32,548 nucleotides of DNA, from contig JAFVHT010000053.1 of assembly GCA_017474285.1 (NCBI GenBank), forward strand, positions 1 to 32,548, read 5' to 3'. Under the pieces are notes generated by a model. That model saw only the letters and a program-made list of their open reading frames with translations, was not told where the DNA came from and did no database searches. This document shows, piece by piece, positions 1 to 6,980 of this stretch. The stretch is from Acetobacter sp. (lineage in GTDB: Bacteria > Pseudomonadota > Alphaproteobacteria > Acetobacterales > Acetobacteraceae). Every line of letters starts with the position of its first letter. Within the stretch, counting starts at the first letter, position 1. The translations under genes and the position numbers were made by a program.

Positions 1-67
1 CAAAACTGCCCGCCTCCTCTTTCGCCCTCTCCATATACGCAGAACCACTCAATATTTGACGCGGCAT
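1..67 (-). other. Possible start of an unrecognised gene cut by the left edge
   Basis: On the minus strand the reading frame that follows the dut stop stays open to the window edge (positions 148 to 1, about 49 codons). Its composition looks protein-like, with a stretch reading KGYRYWHQLFMPRQILSG. The only ATG far enough upstream is at 67, and no good ribosome binding site precedes it. The frame is the same as that of dut and separated from it only by two consecutive TGA codons. I do not recognise a family; it could be the N-terminal part of a downstream gene or chance coding. Confidence 0.2.
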
Positions 68-151
68 AAATAACTGATGCCAATACCTATACCCTTTCTC
101 TCTCGTTAGACGTTCCGTCTCTTGACCCGTCTCTATCTCATGACTCTCTCA

Positions 152-628
152 TCATGAGGACAAAGTGCCTGTACTTCCAAATCCGCCACTACCGCGTTCT
201 GTGGCGTCTAAATTTGTGCATTCAAGCCATGTAATACGGGAAACAGGTGCAATAATCGCTTGCGCAATGCGCATGCCTCTTTCAATAAAAAAAATTTCTT
301 GCCCCATATTCATGAGGATAATTTTAATTTCTCCCCGATAATCTTCATCAATGGTACCAGGCGCATTGGGCAAAATCAAACCGTGTTTTAAGGCTAACCC
401 CGAACGCGGTCTGATTTGCATTTCATACCCGGGCGGGAGTGCTACGCAAAGCCCTGTCGGAATAAGTGTTCTTCCTTGTGGGGGAAGGGGTACGGCTTCT
501 GCTGCTAAGAGATCCATACCTGCCGCCCCTGCTGTGGCATAGCTGGGGAGTGGAAGCCCTTCGGCATGAGGCAATTTTTGTACTTTGACCTGTAGTGTTG
601 ACGCGGGAGTTTGTGAGGCGTTTTGCAT
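152..628 (-). CDS. dut: Deoxyuridine 5'-triphosphate nucleotidohydrolase (dUTPase)
   Basis: Hydrolyses dUTP to dUMP and pyrophosphate, keeping uracil out of DNA and supplying dUMP for thymidylate synthesis in the cytosol. The 158-residue product carries the five conserved trimeric dUTPase motifs in order: AGMDLLA near residue 36, PRSGLA near 74, [10 protein letters not shown] near 91, RIAQ near 120, and the C-terminal glycine-rich [10 protein letters not shown] that closes over the active site. Length is normal for the family. The ATG at 628 has an AGGAAAA-type ribosome binding site about 7 bases upstream. It lies 33 bases downstream of coaBC on the same strand, so the two are probably co-transcribed, as in many alphaproteobacteria. 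Two consecutive TGA codons end the gene. Confidence 0.97.
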   Translation of the reverse strand: MQNASQTPASTLQVKVQKLPHAEGLPLPSYATAGAAGMDLLAAEAVPLPPQGRTLIPTGLCVALPPGYEMQIRPRSGLALKHGLILPNAPGTIDEDYRGEIKIILMNMGQEIFFIERGMRIAQAIIAPVSRITWLECTNLDATERGSGGFGSTGTLSS

Positions 629-661
629 ATGATTTTCCTGTAACTTTTCTGTCCGTGGGGG

Positions 662-1924
662 TTATTTCGAGGACGACCTCCACGCTGATTCACATGTTAA
701 CACGTGGTGAACAAGGCGGCAGGCAATGTCGGTTTTAGGGAGGGTGTCCCATGCCTCAATTTTATTGTCATGGCGTGAAAGGAGGAAAATTTTATTGTGA
801 TCTCCTCCCATGACTTGATGAGCAGGGCTTACATCATTGGCAATCAGCCAATCACACCCTTTACGGTGTAATTTAGCTTGAGCGTGCGGGATCAGGTTTT
901 CTGTTTCGGCAGCAAAGCCAATAACAAGCCGCGGGCGTAAAGGAGAGGGGTGTGACAATTCGGCTAAAATATCTGGGTTTTCTACAAGGGTCAGAGAATA
1001 CGGGGCGGAGGTGTTGGTTTTTGGGGTATCCGGTTTTTTAATTTTTTGGTTTTCTTGGGTTTCGGGGCGCCAATCAGCGACCGCTGCTGTGCAAATAGCA
1101 ATGTCATAAGGGCACGTTGTCATGACAGCCTTATGCATGTCTCGTGCTGTTTCACAGAGTATAACGCGAACGCCTGCCGGTGGAGGGATAGTCACAGGAC
1201 CACTGACAAGGGTCACAAGAGCACCTTGATCGGCAAAGGCTTCAGCGATCGCATAGCCTTGCTTGCCTGAAGAACGGTTCGCTATATAGCGAATAGGGTC
1301 TAATGGCTCATGGGTAGGACCTGCCGTAACAAGCACTTTAACCCCCGCGAGGGGACCGGTTTTTTGTTTTTGTGTGCGGAAAAATGTTAACACTTCATCG
1401 ACAATAACGGACGGTTCAGGCATACGCCCAAAACCTGTTTCTCCACACGCCATGAAACCATAAGCGGGCGGAACAATATGAACCCCGCGTTGCTTGAGGG
1501 TTGTTACATTATGTTGTGTTGCAGGGTGTTCCCACATATGGGTGTTCATTGCGGGGACGGCAATAATCGGCGCTGTGGTTGCGAGTAAAAGCGTGCTAGC
1601 AAGGTCATCAGCTAAGCCATGCGCCATACGGGCTAATAAATGCGCCGAAGCGGGGCAAACCAAAACAAGATCAGCCCAACGGGCAAGTGTAATATGTTGC
1701 ATGGTGCTTTCTGTCTCATGAGAGGGAAAAAGATCCATAGCCACAGGCGAGTCAGAAAGGGTTTGTAAAGTTGATGGGGTTACAAATTTTGCCCCTCCTT
1801 GTGTCAGCACACAACGAGTCTGTATGTCCGCCATTTTGAGAAGACGAAGAATATCTGGGCTTTTACAAGCTGCAATACTTCCGCTAATAACCAGTAAAAC
1901 AGAGCGGGAGGAGGAGGCGTTCAT
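662..1924 (-). CDS. coaBC: Bifunctional phosphopantothenoylcysteine decarboxylase / phosphopantothenate-cysteine ligase
   Basis: Carries out two consecutive steps of coenzyme A synthesis: CTP-dependent joining of 4'-phosphopantothenate and cysteine (CoaB, C-terminal half), then FMN-dependent decarboxylation to 4'-phosphopantetheine (CoaC, N-terminal half). The 420-residue protein has the CoaC flavoprotein start (LVISGSIAACKSPDILR), the active-site histidine region MQHITLARWAD, the PAMNTHMWEHPATQHN motif and the catalytic cysteine in ACGETGFGRM near residue 160. The CoaB half starts near residue 195 with VLVTAGPTHEPLDPIRYI followed by NRSSGKQG. Length is typical. It begins 21 bases after ubiE. 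Alphaproteobacteria commonly have ubiB between ubiE and coaBC; it is absent here. Confidence 0.97.
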   Translation of the reverse strand: MNASSSRSVLLVISGSIAACKSPDILRLLKMADIQTRCVLTQGGAKFVTPSTLQTLSDSPVAMDLFPSHETESTMQHITLARWADLVLVCPASAHLLARMAHGLADDLASTLLLATTAPIIAVPAMNTHMWEHPATQHNVTTLKQRGVHIVPPAYGFMACGETGFGRMPEPSVIVDEVLTFFRTQKQKTGPLAGVKVLVTAGPTHEPLDPIRYIANRSSGKQGYAIAEAFADQGALVTLVSGPVTIPPPAGVRVILCETARDMHKAVMTTCPYDIAICTAAVADWRPETQENQKIKKPDTPKTNTSAPYSLTLVENPDILAELSHPSPLRPRLVIGFAAETENLIPHAQAKLHRKGCDWLIANDVSPAHQVMGGDHNKIFLLSRHDNKIEAWDTLPKTDIACRLVHHVLTCESAWRSSSK

Positions 1925-1945
1925 GCTTTTGTAAAGGTAATATTT

Positions 1946-2716
1946 TTAAAGACGCCAACCCGAATGAATGGCGACAATCCCTCCTGATAACAGGCGATAA
2001 GTCACGTGGGAAAATTGGGCGGCGCGAAACATATCGGCAAGCGTTTCTGGATCGGGAAAAGTGCGAATACTTTCGGCGAGATATTGGTAACTTGCGCGAT
2101 CTTTAGCCACAATTTCTCCCATAATAGGCAGAACCTTAAAAGACCACGCTTCATAAAGAGGGGCAAGCGCAGCGACTTGAACTTTAGAAAATTCAAGACA
2201 TAAAAAACGCCCACCCGGGCGTAAAACACGCATCGCTTCATGAATAACGGCGTTTTTATCGGTACAATTACGCAAGCCAAACGCCATAGAAACGCGATCG
2301 ACCGACCTATCGGGAAAGGGAAGCGCTTCGGCATCTGTTACGCAAAAAGAAAGATTTGAAATAAGCCCACGATTAAGAGCACGATCACGCCCACAAGAGA
2401 GCATAGACGCATTAACGTCTGTCATAATTGTAGGACCGCCTTTGTTTTTAAGCCAACCAAAGGCAATATCGCCTGTACCGCTGGCTAAATCAAGCAGGCT
2501 TAAACTAGGGTGAGGCGCAAGCTCGGTAATAAAAATACGCTTCCAAATACGGTGAATACCTAAAGACATAAGGTCATTCATAATGTCATAACGTGGGGCA
2601 ACACTATCAAACACCGCACGGACAAGGGTTTTTTTCTCAGCTTTAGGGACAGCGCGAAAACCAAAATCAGTGTCTTCTGAAGAGGGCGGCGGAGGTGTAA
2701 AATGAGAATGTGTCAT
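1946..2716 (-). CDS. ubiE: Ubiquinone/menaquinone biosynthesis C-methyltransferase
   Basis: SAM-dependent methyltransferase that adds the C-methyl group to the benzoquinol ring in ubiquinone synthesis (and to demethylmenaquinol where that pathway exists). The 256-residue product shows the UbiE signature after an N-terminal VFDSVAPRYDIMNDLMSLG. The SAM-binding glycine loop LDLASGTGDIAF lies near residue 75, followed by DAEALPFPDRSVDRVSMAFG, LRNCTDK and VLRPGGRFLCLEFSK. The C-terminus ends GGIVAIHSGWRL, as is usual for UbiE. It is the upstream member of a ubiE-coaBC-dut minus-strand cluster. The ATG at 2716 overlaps no other gene, and 131 bases separate it from the AAA_13-like gene. Confidence 0.97.
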   Translation of the reverse strand: MTHSHFTPPPPSSEDTDFGFRAVPKAEKKTLVRAVFDSVAPRYDIMNDLMSLGIHRIWKRIFITELAPHPSLSLLDLASGTGDIAFGWLKNKGGPTIMTDVNASMLSCGRDRALNRGLISNLSFCVTDAEALPFPDRSVDRVSMAFGLRNCTDKNAVIHEAMRVLRPGGRFLCLEFSKVQVAALAPLYEAWSFKVLPIMGEIVAKDRASYQYLAESIRTFPDPETLADMFRAAQFSHVTYRLLSGGIVAIHSGWRL

Positions 2717-2786
2717 AATACTCGTCTAGGTCATTATCAGATGATTGTTTGCGAAAATGATTCATCCATCAAAAACATAAACTTAT

Positions 2787-2836
2787 ACCATAAAAGCCTT
2801 GGAATAATGGTGATAAAATTTTGTGTCTTTTATGGT
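2787..2836. repeat. Perfect 10-base inverted repeat with 30-base spacer
   Basis: ACCATAAAAG at 2787-2796 is exactly matched by CTTTTATGGT at 2827-2836. The element lies 12 bases beyond the stop codon of the AAA_13-like gene and about 70 bases upstream of ubiE. It could be a long-loop terminator for the AAA_13-like gene, a regulatory site for ubiE, or the trace of an insertion boundary. No run of T follows it on the minus strand, so a classical intrinsic terminator is not clearly supported. Confidence 0.45.
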
Positions 2837-2847
2837 GTTAGGACTTT

Positions 2848-4422
2848 TCATGTTTTTTCCCCATAATAAATACCTACAATATCAAGGGTCTCTTTAATAA
2901 ATCTTTCTAACGTAGCGGGGTCAGGGGGGATAATGAAATTACCATGATGATAGTTTTGAGTAAATTTGTTAATCTCGCTTATTTTTTCTAGTTGCTGTTG
3001 AGAAAAAATCTTACTGTCTGATGGAAGGTTTCTAAGCATGAGACTAAGAGTAAGAGTTTGTGGTTTTGTTTCATCAAAACACAGGGGATGCTTTCTGCGG
3101 ATTTCTGTTTCAAGAATGGGGCGTAATTTACGTATAATATCGAAAGGGTTGCTATCCTTATTTTGGTTTTGAAGATACTTAATAAGATCTACTATGTCAT
3201 GATCCTGTTGCAATATAATTTTTTGAGGGAATGGGACAGGGGCTTGATTTTGTTCTATTGTTTCTTCAGGCGTTTTTGTGCTTTTTTGCTGTTCTTTTTC
3301 TTTTGAGGGGGGAGGCGACGACATTTTGGGTTGTTGTTTTGCTTTTGGAGAGGGGACTACAACAGGCGTTGCTACTTTTTGCACGGGTGTCTGAACAGGT
3401 TTTGACTTTTGTTCTGCTTCTTGGAGGTAAGAGGTTATGGTCTTCGTGTCGTTTTCTATGCTTGAGGGTTTTATATGAAGAACATTGGGTGTTATAGAAT
3501 GAGTGTGTAATTCTTGATAAATACGGGCAAGAAAAGCCACGTCTTTAGAAAGAACAATCATTTGGGTGTTTTTATTTTTAGTTAAGTCTATAATTTTTGA
3601 AATTGTTACCTCATGGTATTTTTTGTCTAAAGTATCATTAAAAACAATAATTTTGGAGAGGGTTTTTGTGAGGTTACGTTTTTGAATTTCTAGGAAAAAT
3701 GAAAAGGCTAATATCTTTTTATTAAGATGATCAGGGTACATAGATTCTTGGAGAGTATAATTAAGTAGAGGAAAATCCGAGGAGTATGTTGCTTTTATGT
3801 CACAGAGTCTAAAATCGGTCTTAAAATTTTCAAGGTGTTTATTGACGTTCACTTGGTAGAGAGGAATGATCTGATCAAAGAGTGATGAAAGTTCTTCAAC
3901 AATTTTTTGTTTATCTTTTTTAATTTGTTGACGTTTGTCTAACTCTTTACATGCTTGTTCTTTTTGATTTAAATCGCTAAACGCCTTAATAAGAGGAAAA
4001 GCACTTTCTCCCATAAGCATGGCATAAAGATTCTGTCTAAAACGACGATAAGTGTTTGAAATAAAAACATCGTCAAAAATAGAAATATGAAGAGTTTTTG
4101 AAAGAACTTCTAAACTCGTGTTTTTACTCCATGTTTTTTTAGTATTATTAAAAGCTATCTGTGTGCCATCATCTAAAAGGAGATGAAATGCTGATTTTTT
4201 ACCTTGTTCCGACGCTTTTAAACCTGTTTCTGGGGAGTCTGTGCGAGAACAAGGTATGCCGACATAATCCTTTTGGAGGGTAGAGAGAATATTGCAAAGA
4301 GTTTTTCTTTCGTTGGATTTTCCTCTAATAAGGGTACAAGAGGCAAAATCTGTTACCGCTTTTTCTGAATTGTGAAACTGAATTTCATTAATATTGGTAA
4401 TCGAAATAATGCGTTTAATCAT
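2848..4422 (-). CDS. AAA_13 / RloC-like protein with degenerate ATPase motifs
   Basis: A 524-residue protein resembling AAA_13 ATPases (the group that includes the RloC anticodon nuclease), heavily diverged. The P-loop position holds GKSNERKT (residues 34-41), where the usual glycine before Lys is Arg. Residues 113-139 (IFDDVFISNTYRRFRQ onward) fit the conserved AAA_13 segment that follows. The ABC signature region is HLNKKILAFSFFLE (232-245), without LSxGE, and Walker B is KIIVFNDTLD (257-266), with Asn for the first Asp. The central coiled coil is very short. A Pro/Gln/Lys-rich linker spans about 340-400, and the C-terminus has the typical RKLRPILE...INKFTQNYHHGN module (431-495). It is more AT-rich than its neighbours, and the start at 4422 lacks a clear ribosome binding site. 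Function unknown; a defence-related origin is inference. Confidence 0.6.
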   Translation of the reverse strand: MIKRIISITNINEIQFHNSEKAVTDFASCTLIRGKSNERKTLCNILSTLQKDYVGIPCSRTDSPETGLKASEQGKKSAFHLLLDDGTQIAFNNTKKTWSKNTSLEVLSKTLHISIFDDVFISNTYRRFRQNLYAMLMGESAFPLIKAFSDLNQKEQACKELDKRQQIKKDKQKIVEELSSLFDQIIPLYQVNVNKHLENFKTDFRLCDIKATYSSDFPLLNYTLQESMYPDHLNKKILAFSFFLEIQKRNLTKTLSKIIVFNDTLDKKYHEVTISKIIDLTKNKNTQMIVLSKDVAFLARIYQELHTHSITPNVLHIKPSSIENDTKTITSYLQEAEQKSKPVQTPVQKVATPVVVPSPKAKQQPKMSSPPPSKEKEQQKSTKTPEETIEQNQAPVPFPQKIILQQDHDIVDLIKYLQNQNKDSNPFDIIRKLRPILETEIRRKHPLCFDETKPQTLTLSLMLRNLPSDSKIFSQQQLEKISEINKFTQNYHHGNFIIPPDPATLERFIKETLDIVGIYYGEKT

Positions 4423-4450
4423 GGGCGTGTTGTATGCAACCTAATTTTCG

Positions 4451-4473
4451 TTATTTTACGCTTTATAAAATAA
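4451..4473. repeat. AT-rich inverted repeat upstream of the AAA_13-like gene
   Basis: TTATTTTA at 4451-4458 and TAAAATAA at 4466-4473 form a perfect 8-base inverted repeat around a 7-base spacer. It lies about 30 bases upstream of the AAA_13-like start codon, in the divergent interval facing rpsT. It could be an operator or promoter element, but AT-only palindromes arise easily by chance. Confidence 0.25.
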
Positions 4474-4587
4474 AAAATCCTTTATGAGAAGTCTTTAAAA
4501 TAATAAAGGCTTTAAGTCGTTGTTCATGTGTTGTGTATATTTGGGATATTTGAGGATATAGAGTTCAGGCTTGACTCTTGGCTTAAG

Positions 4588-4606
4588 GTTGACGTAATGT
4601 GTCAAC
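4588..4606. promoter_or_regulatory. Inverted repeat upstream of rpsT
   Basis: GTTGAC and GTCAAC (4588-4593 and 4601-4606) are perfect inverted copies separated by 7 bases. The element is centred about 63 bases upstream of the rpsT start and includes a TTGAC that could serve as a -35 box, although I see no convincing -10 at standard spacing. It may be an operator over the rpsT promoter. The evidence is symmetry and location only. Confidence 0.35.
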
Positions 4607-4659
4607 AACAAGAACTTTATCACTCACTTTATTGCTGGAACGGGATAGAATAGAAACTC

Positions 4660-4929
4660 ATGGCGAATATCGCTTCTGCGCGTAAGCGCATTCGGCAATC
4701 CGCTAAGCGGAACGCTCGTAACACAGCACGCAAATCCCGCGTGCGTACTTTTGTTAAAAAGGTCGAATTGGCTATTGCTTCTGGCGACCATGCGGCAGCG
4801 CGTGAGGCTTTGCGTATAGCACAGCCTGAGATTCAGCGTGCTGCAACAAAAGGTGTTCTTCATCATAACACGGTTGCCCGTAAAATTTCGCGTTTGTCGG
4901 CACGTGTAAAAGCCTTAGCCACAGCTTAA
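4660..4929 (+). CDS. rpsT: 30S ribosomal protein S20
   Basis: Primary 16S rRNA-binding protein of the small ribosomal subunit, helping early 30S assembly. The 89-residue product is full length and starts [19 protein letters not shown], the S20 signature. It is rich in Arg and Lys and ends in the LSARVKAL region typical of the last helix. The ATG at 4660 is preceded by a weak GGAAC-type ribosome binding site. The rpsT-dnaA order is common in alphaproteobacteria. An inverted repeat about 60 bases upstream may mark its control region. Downstream there is about 500 bases without a gene. Confidence 0.98.
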   Translation: MANIASARKRIRQSAKRNARNTARKSRVRTFVKKVELAIASGDHAAAREALRIAQPEIQRAATKGVLHHNTVARKISRLSARVKALATA

Positions 4930-5045
4930 GAGCTCTCTTTAAGAACGTTTATAACATTTCAACAGTTTAAGGCATATTACTCTCGTTGTGATGGGTGTTT
5001 TAAGCTGGTGTAATTTTGTGCCTCGTAAAGTTACGACTCGTGATG

Positions 5046-5063
5046 GGGTCATGTTTATGACCC
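5046..5063 (+). terminator. Short hairpin, possible rpsT terminator
   Basis: GGGTCAT and ATGACCC form a perfect 7-base stem around a GTTT loop. It lies about 115 bases after the rpsT stop and is followed by the moderately T-rich TATCGTTGTCTT rather than a clean T run. It may end rpsT transcription or act as a structured site upstream of dnaA. Confidence 0.35.
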
Positions 5064-5239
5064 TATCGTTGTCTTAGAGTTGTTGTTGATTTTGTGTGAC
5101 TTTTTGTAGGAGGTCTGACGTTCTTTCTTAAAATAGTGTTTGTGGCGTTATCTCTTTAACATAGGTGTTAAAAGGGTATGGCGCTTAACGAACTCTAAAA
5201 ATTTCGTATATTTTTTGAGGCGTCTCATAGTTCAACGAA

Positions 5240-5255
5240 TGACTTTCTGAAGTCA
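5240..5255. repeat. Small inverted repeat upstream of dnaA
   Basis: TGACTT (5240-5245) and AAGTCA (5250-5255) are inverted copies with a 4-base spacer, about 200 bases upstream of dnaA. Possible protein-binding site; a six-base arm is weak evidence by itself. Confidence 0.2.
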
Positions 5256-5344
5256 GGTATAATAAAGTATAAAAAATATAGAAATATGCGTAGTTTTTGA
5301 TGGTCATTCTAATGCTGTAAAAGTTTCGTATTTTAAGGGCTGTT

Positions 5345-5373
5345 TTTATTGTAAAAAGTCACTCTTTTATAAT
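5345..5373 (+). promoter_or_regulatory. Candidate dnaA promoter
   Basis: A perfect TATAAT lies at 5368-5373 with TTTATT at 5345-5350, 17 bases upstream, as a weak -35. The -10 box is about 75 bases before the preferred dnaA start. This is the best sigma-70-like match in the interval. The -35 is poor, so confidence is moderate. Confidence 0.4.
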
Positions 5374-5447
5374 TGTAATATTTTGTAGAAAATAAATAAG
5401 CGAGAAGGGTAAGATGAGGCGAGATGGGGTATTGGGGGAGTGCAGCA

Positions 5448-6898
5448 ATGACAATAGCAGCCAGTGAGGATGAAAAAGCCTTTTTTAATCAAGATGACAG
5501 TGTGAGATTTGATTCGGGTGACATTGAAAAGTCTTGGCTGCGAATATGTGCACGTTTGAGGGAAGAAATTGGTGATAGTGACTATCGGGCATGGTTAGAG
5601 AAAATTACGCTTGGCGCGATTCGTGGCGATGAACTGATTCTTTTGCTTCCGGATCCTTATTTGCGGGATACAGTGCGTAATAAATATGGTCATCGTTTAT
5701 CTGAATTATGGTGTCAGGAAAATAAAGGCTTAAGACGGGTTGAGTTTGATGTTGGGCGGTGTAGTGAGACTTCTGTAGGGCAAGAGGTCATACCTCTTTC
5801 TATAAAGACTCCAGATTTATCTGGCAATAACTTCAATAATAACCTTAATAACAGAGATCATAACAATAATGATTGGGGAGCTGTCCTCGATAAACGTTTT
5901 ACTTTTGATACGTTTGTTGTTGGTAAACCCAATGAATTCGCCTATGCGTGCGCACGCCGTGTTGCAGAAACACCCGCAAGTCCCGGATTTAACCCGCTTT
6001 TTCTTTATGGCGGTGTTGGTTTAGGTAAAACACATTTGATGCACGCGATCGGTGCAGAACTTATGAAAACGGGACAAAATTCTGTTGCGTATATGTCTGC
6101 TGAAAAATTTATGCACCGTTTTATTGCGGCGATTCAGTCTCGATCGACCATTGAATTTTAGAACAATTACGTTCTGTAAATGTTTTGATGATTGATGATA
6201 TTCAATTTCTGATTGGTAAAGACAGCACACAAGAAGAATTTTTCCATACATTTAACGCACTTGTTGATGCGGGGCGTCAAATTATTGTCTCTTGTGATAA
6301 ATCTCCTTCTGATTTATCAGGGCTTGAGGATCGTCTGCGGACACGCCTTGGCTGTGGTATGGTTGCCGATATTCACGCAACAACTTTTGAGTTACGTGTT
6401 TCAATTTTAGAAGTCAAAGCCAAAGCGTCAGGTGTTATTATACCGATTAAAGTGCTTGAATTTTTGGCGCATAAAATTACCTCTAATGTGCGTGAACTTG
6501 AGGGGGCGTTAAATCGCTTGATTGCTCATGCCACATTGTTTAATCGTCCTGTGACGCTTGATATTGCGCATGAAGTACTCCATGATATATTAAGAGCCCA
6601 CGATCGACGGGTAACGGTTGATGAAATTCAAAAAAAAGTGGCAGAACATTGGGGTATTCGCTTAACAGATATGTCTTCGGCACGCAGAGCACGGAATGTT
6701 GCACGCCCTCGTCAGGTGGCTATGTATCTTTCTAAACAATTAACAAGTTGCTCTTTACCAGAAATTGGGAGAAAATTTGGGAATAGAGATCACACAACCG
6801 TTATGCATGCTGTAAACCGTGTCGCTGAATTGATGCAACAAGATGGCATGCTGGCAGAAGATATAGCACTTTTACGGCGTATGTTAGAAAATATATAA
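5448..6898 (+). pseudogene. dnaA: Chromosomal replication initiator DnaA, interrupted by a one-base frameshift
   Basis: DnaA binds DnaA boxes and melts the origin. All parts are recognisable in order: domain I (WLRICARLREEIGD), an Asn-rich domain II linker, AAA+ domain III with Walker A GGVGLGKTH, then after the break Walker B VLMIDDIQF and sensor region LEDRLRTRLGCGM, and domain IV with the DnaA signature GNRDHTTVMHAVNRV. The first frame ends at TAG 6159-6161 right after IEF; homology resumes at 6161 in the frame one base back (EQLRSVNVLMIDD). One missing base, most simply a T in the run 6156-6159, explains it. Summed length is normal (about 480 residues) and no other damage is visible. It may be a sequencing error, a recent mutation, or expressed by slippage. 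An in-frame start at 5424 is possible, but 5448 has GGGGGAG upstream. Confidence 0.9.
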
Positions 6899-6980
6899 CA
6901 TGGGAAGTGCTTGAGAGCTTGAGAAATCTTGTTTATAGTAACTTGTGTCTATTTTTATTTTTTTAAAGAATGAGGGGTAA

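Larger units (their letters stand above)
4930..5447. other. Gene-free interval between rpsT and dnaA (dnaA control region)
   Basis: About 500 AT-rich bases without a convincing gene. It holds a 7-base hairpin at 5046-5063, a small inverted repeat at 5240-5255, a strong but apparently orphan AGGAGG at 5108-5113, and a good -10 hexamer at 5368-5373 before dnaA. By eye I find no consensus DnaA boxes (TTATNCACA) on either strand, so there is no direct support for a replication origin here despite the dnaA neighbourhood. The only small frame of note (4991-5077, 28 codons) has no ribosome binding site. Confidence 0.6.

Noticed and set aside
3231..3497. Plus-strand open frame giving a hydrophobic 88-residue peptide
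   Set aside because: It is the antisense of the Pro/Gln/Lys-rich linker of the AAA_13-like gene; the Leu/Phe richness is a by-product of that composition and there is no ribosome binding site.
4991..5077. 28-codon frame in the rpsT-dnaA gap starting ATGGGTGTTTTA
   Set aside because: No ribosome binding site, overlaps the 5046-5063 hairpin, and no recognisable protein character.
4930..5447. Replication origin
   Set aside because: No DnaA box cluster or clear unwinding element was found; proximity to dnaA alone is not enough in alphaproteobacteria, where origins are often elsewhere.
6185..6898. A separate short DnaA-like protein such as HdaA
   Set aside because: The sequence is the direct continuation of dnaA domain III and includes the DNA-binding domain IV, which HdaA lacks; a frameshifted dnaA explains it better.
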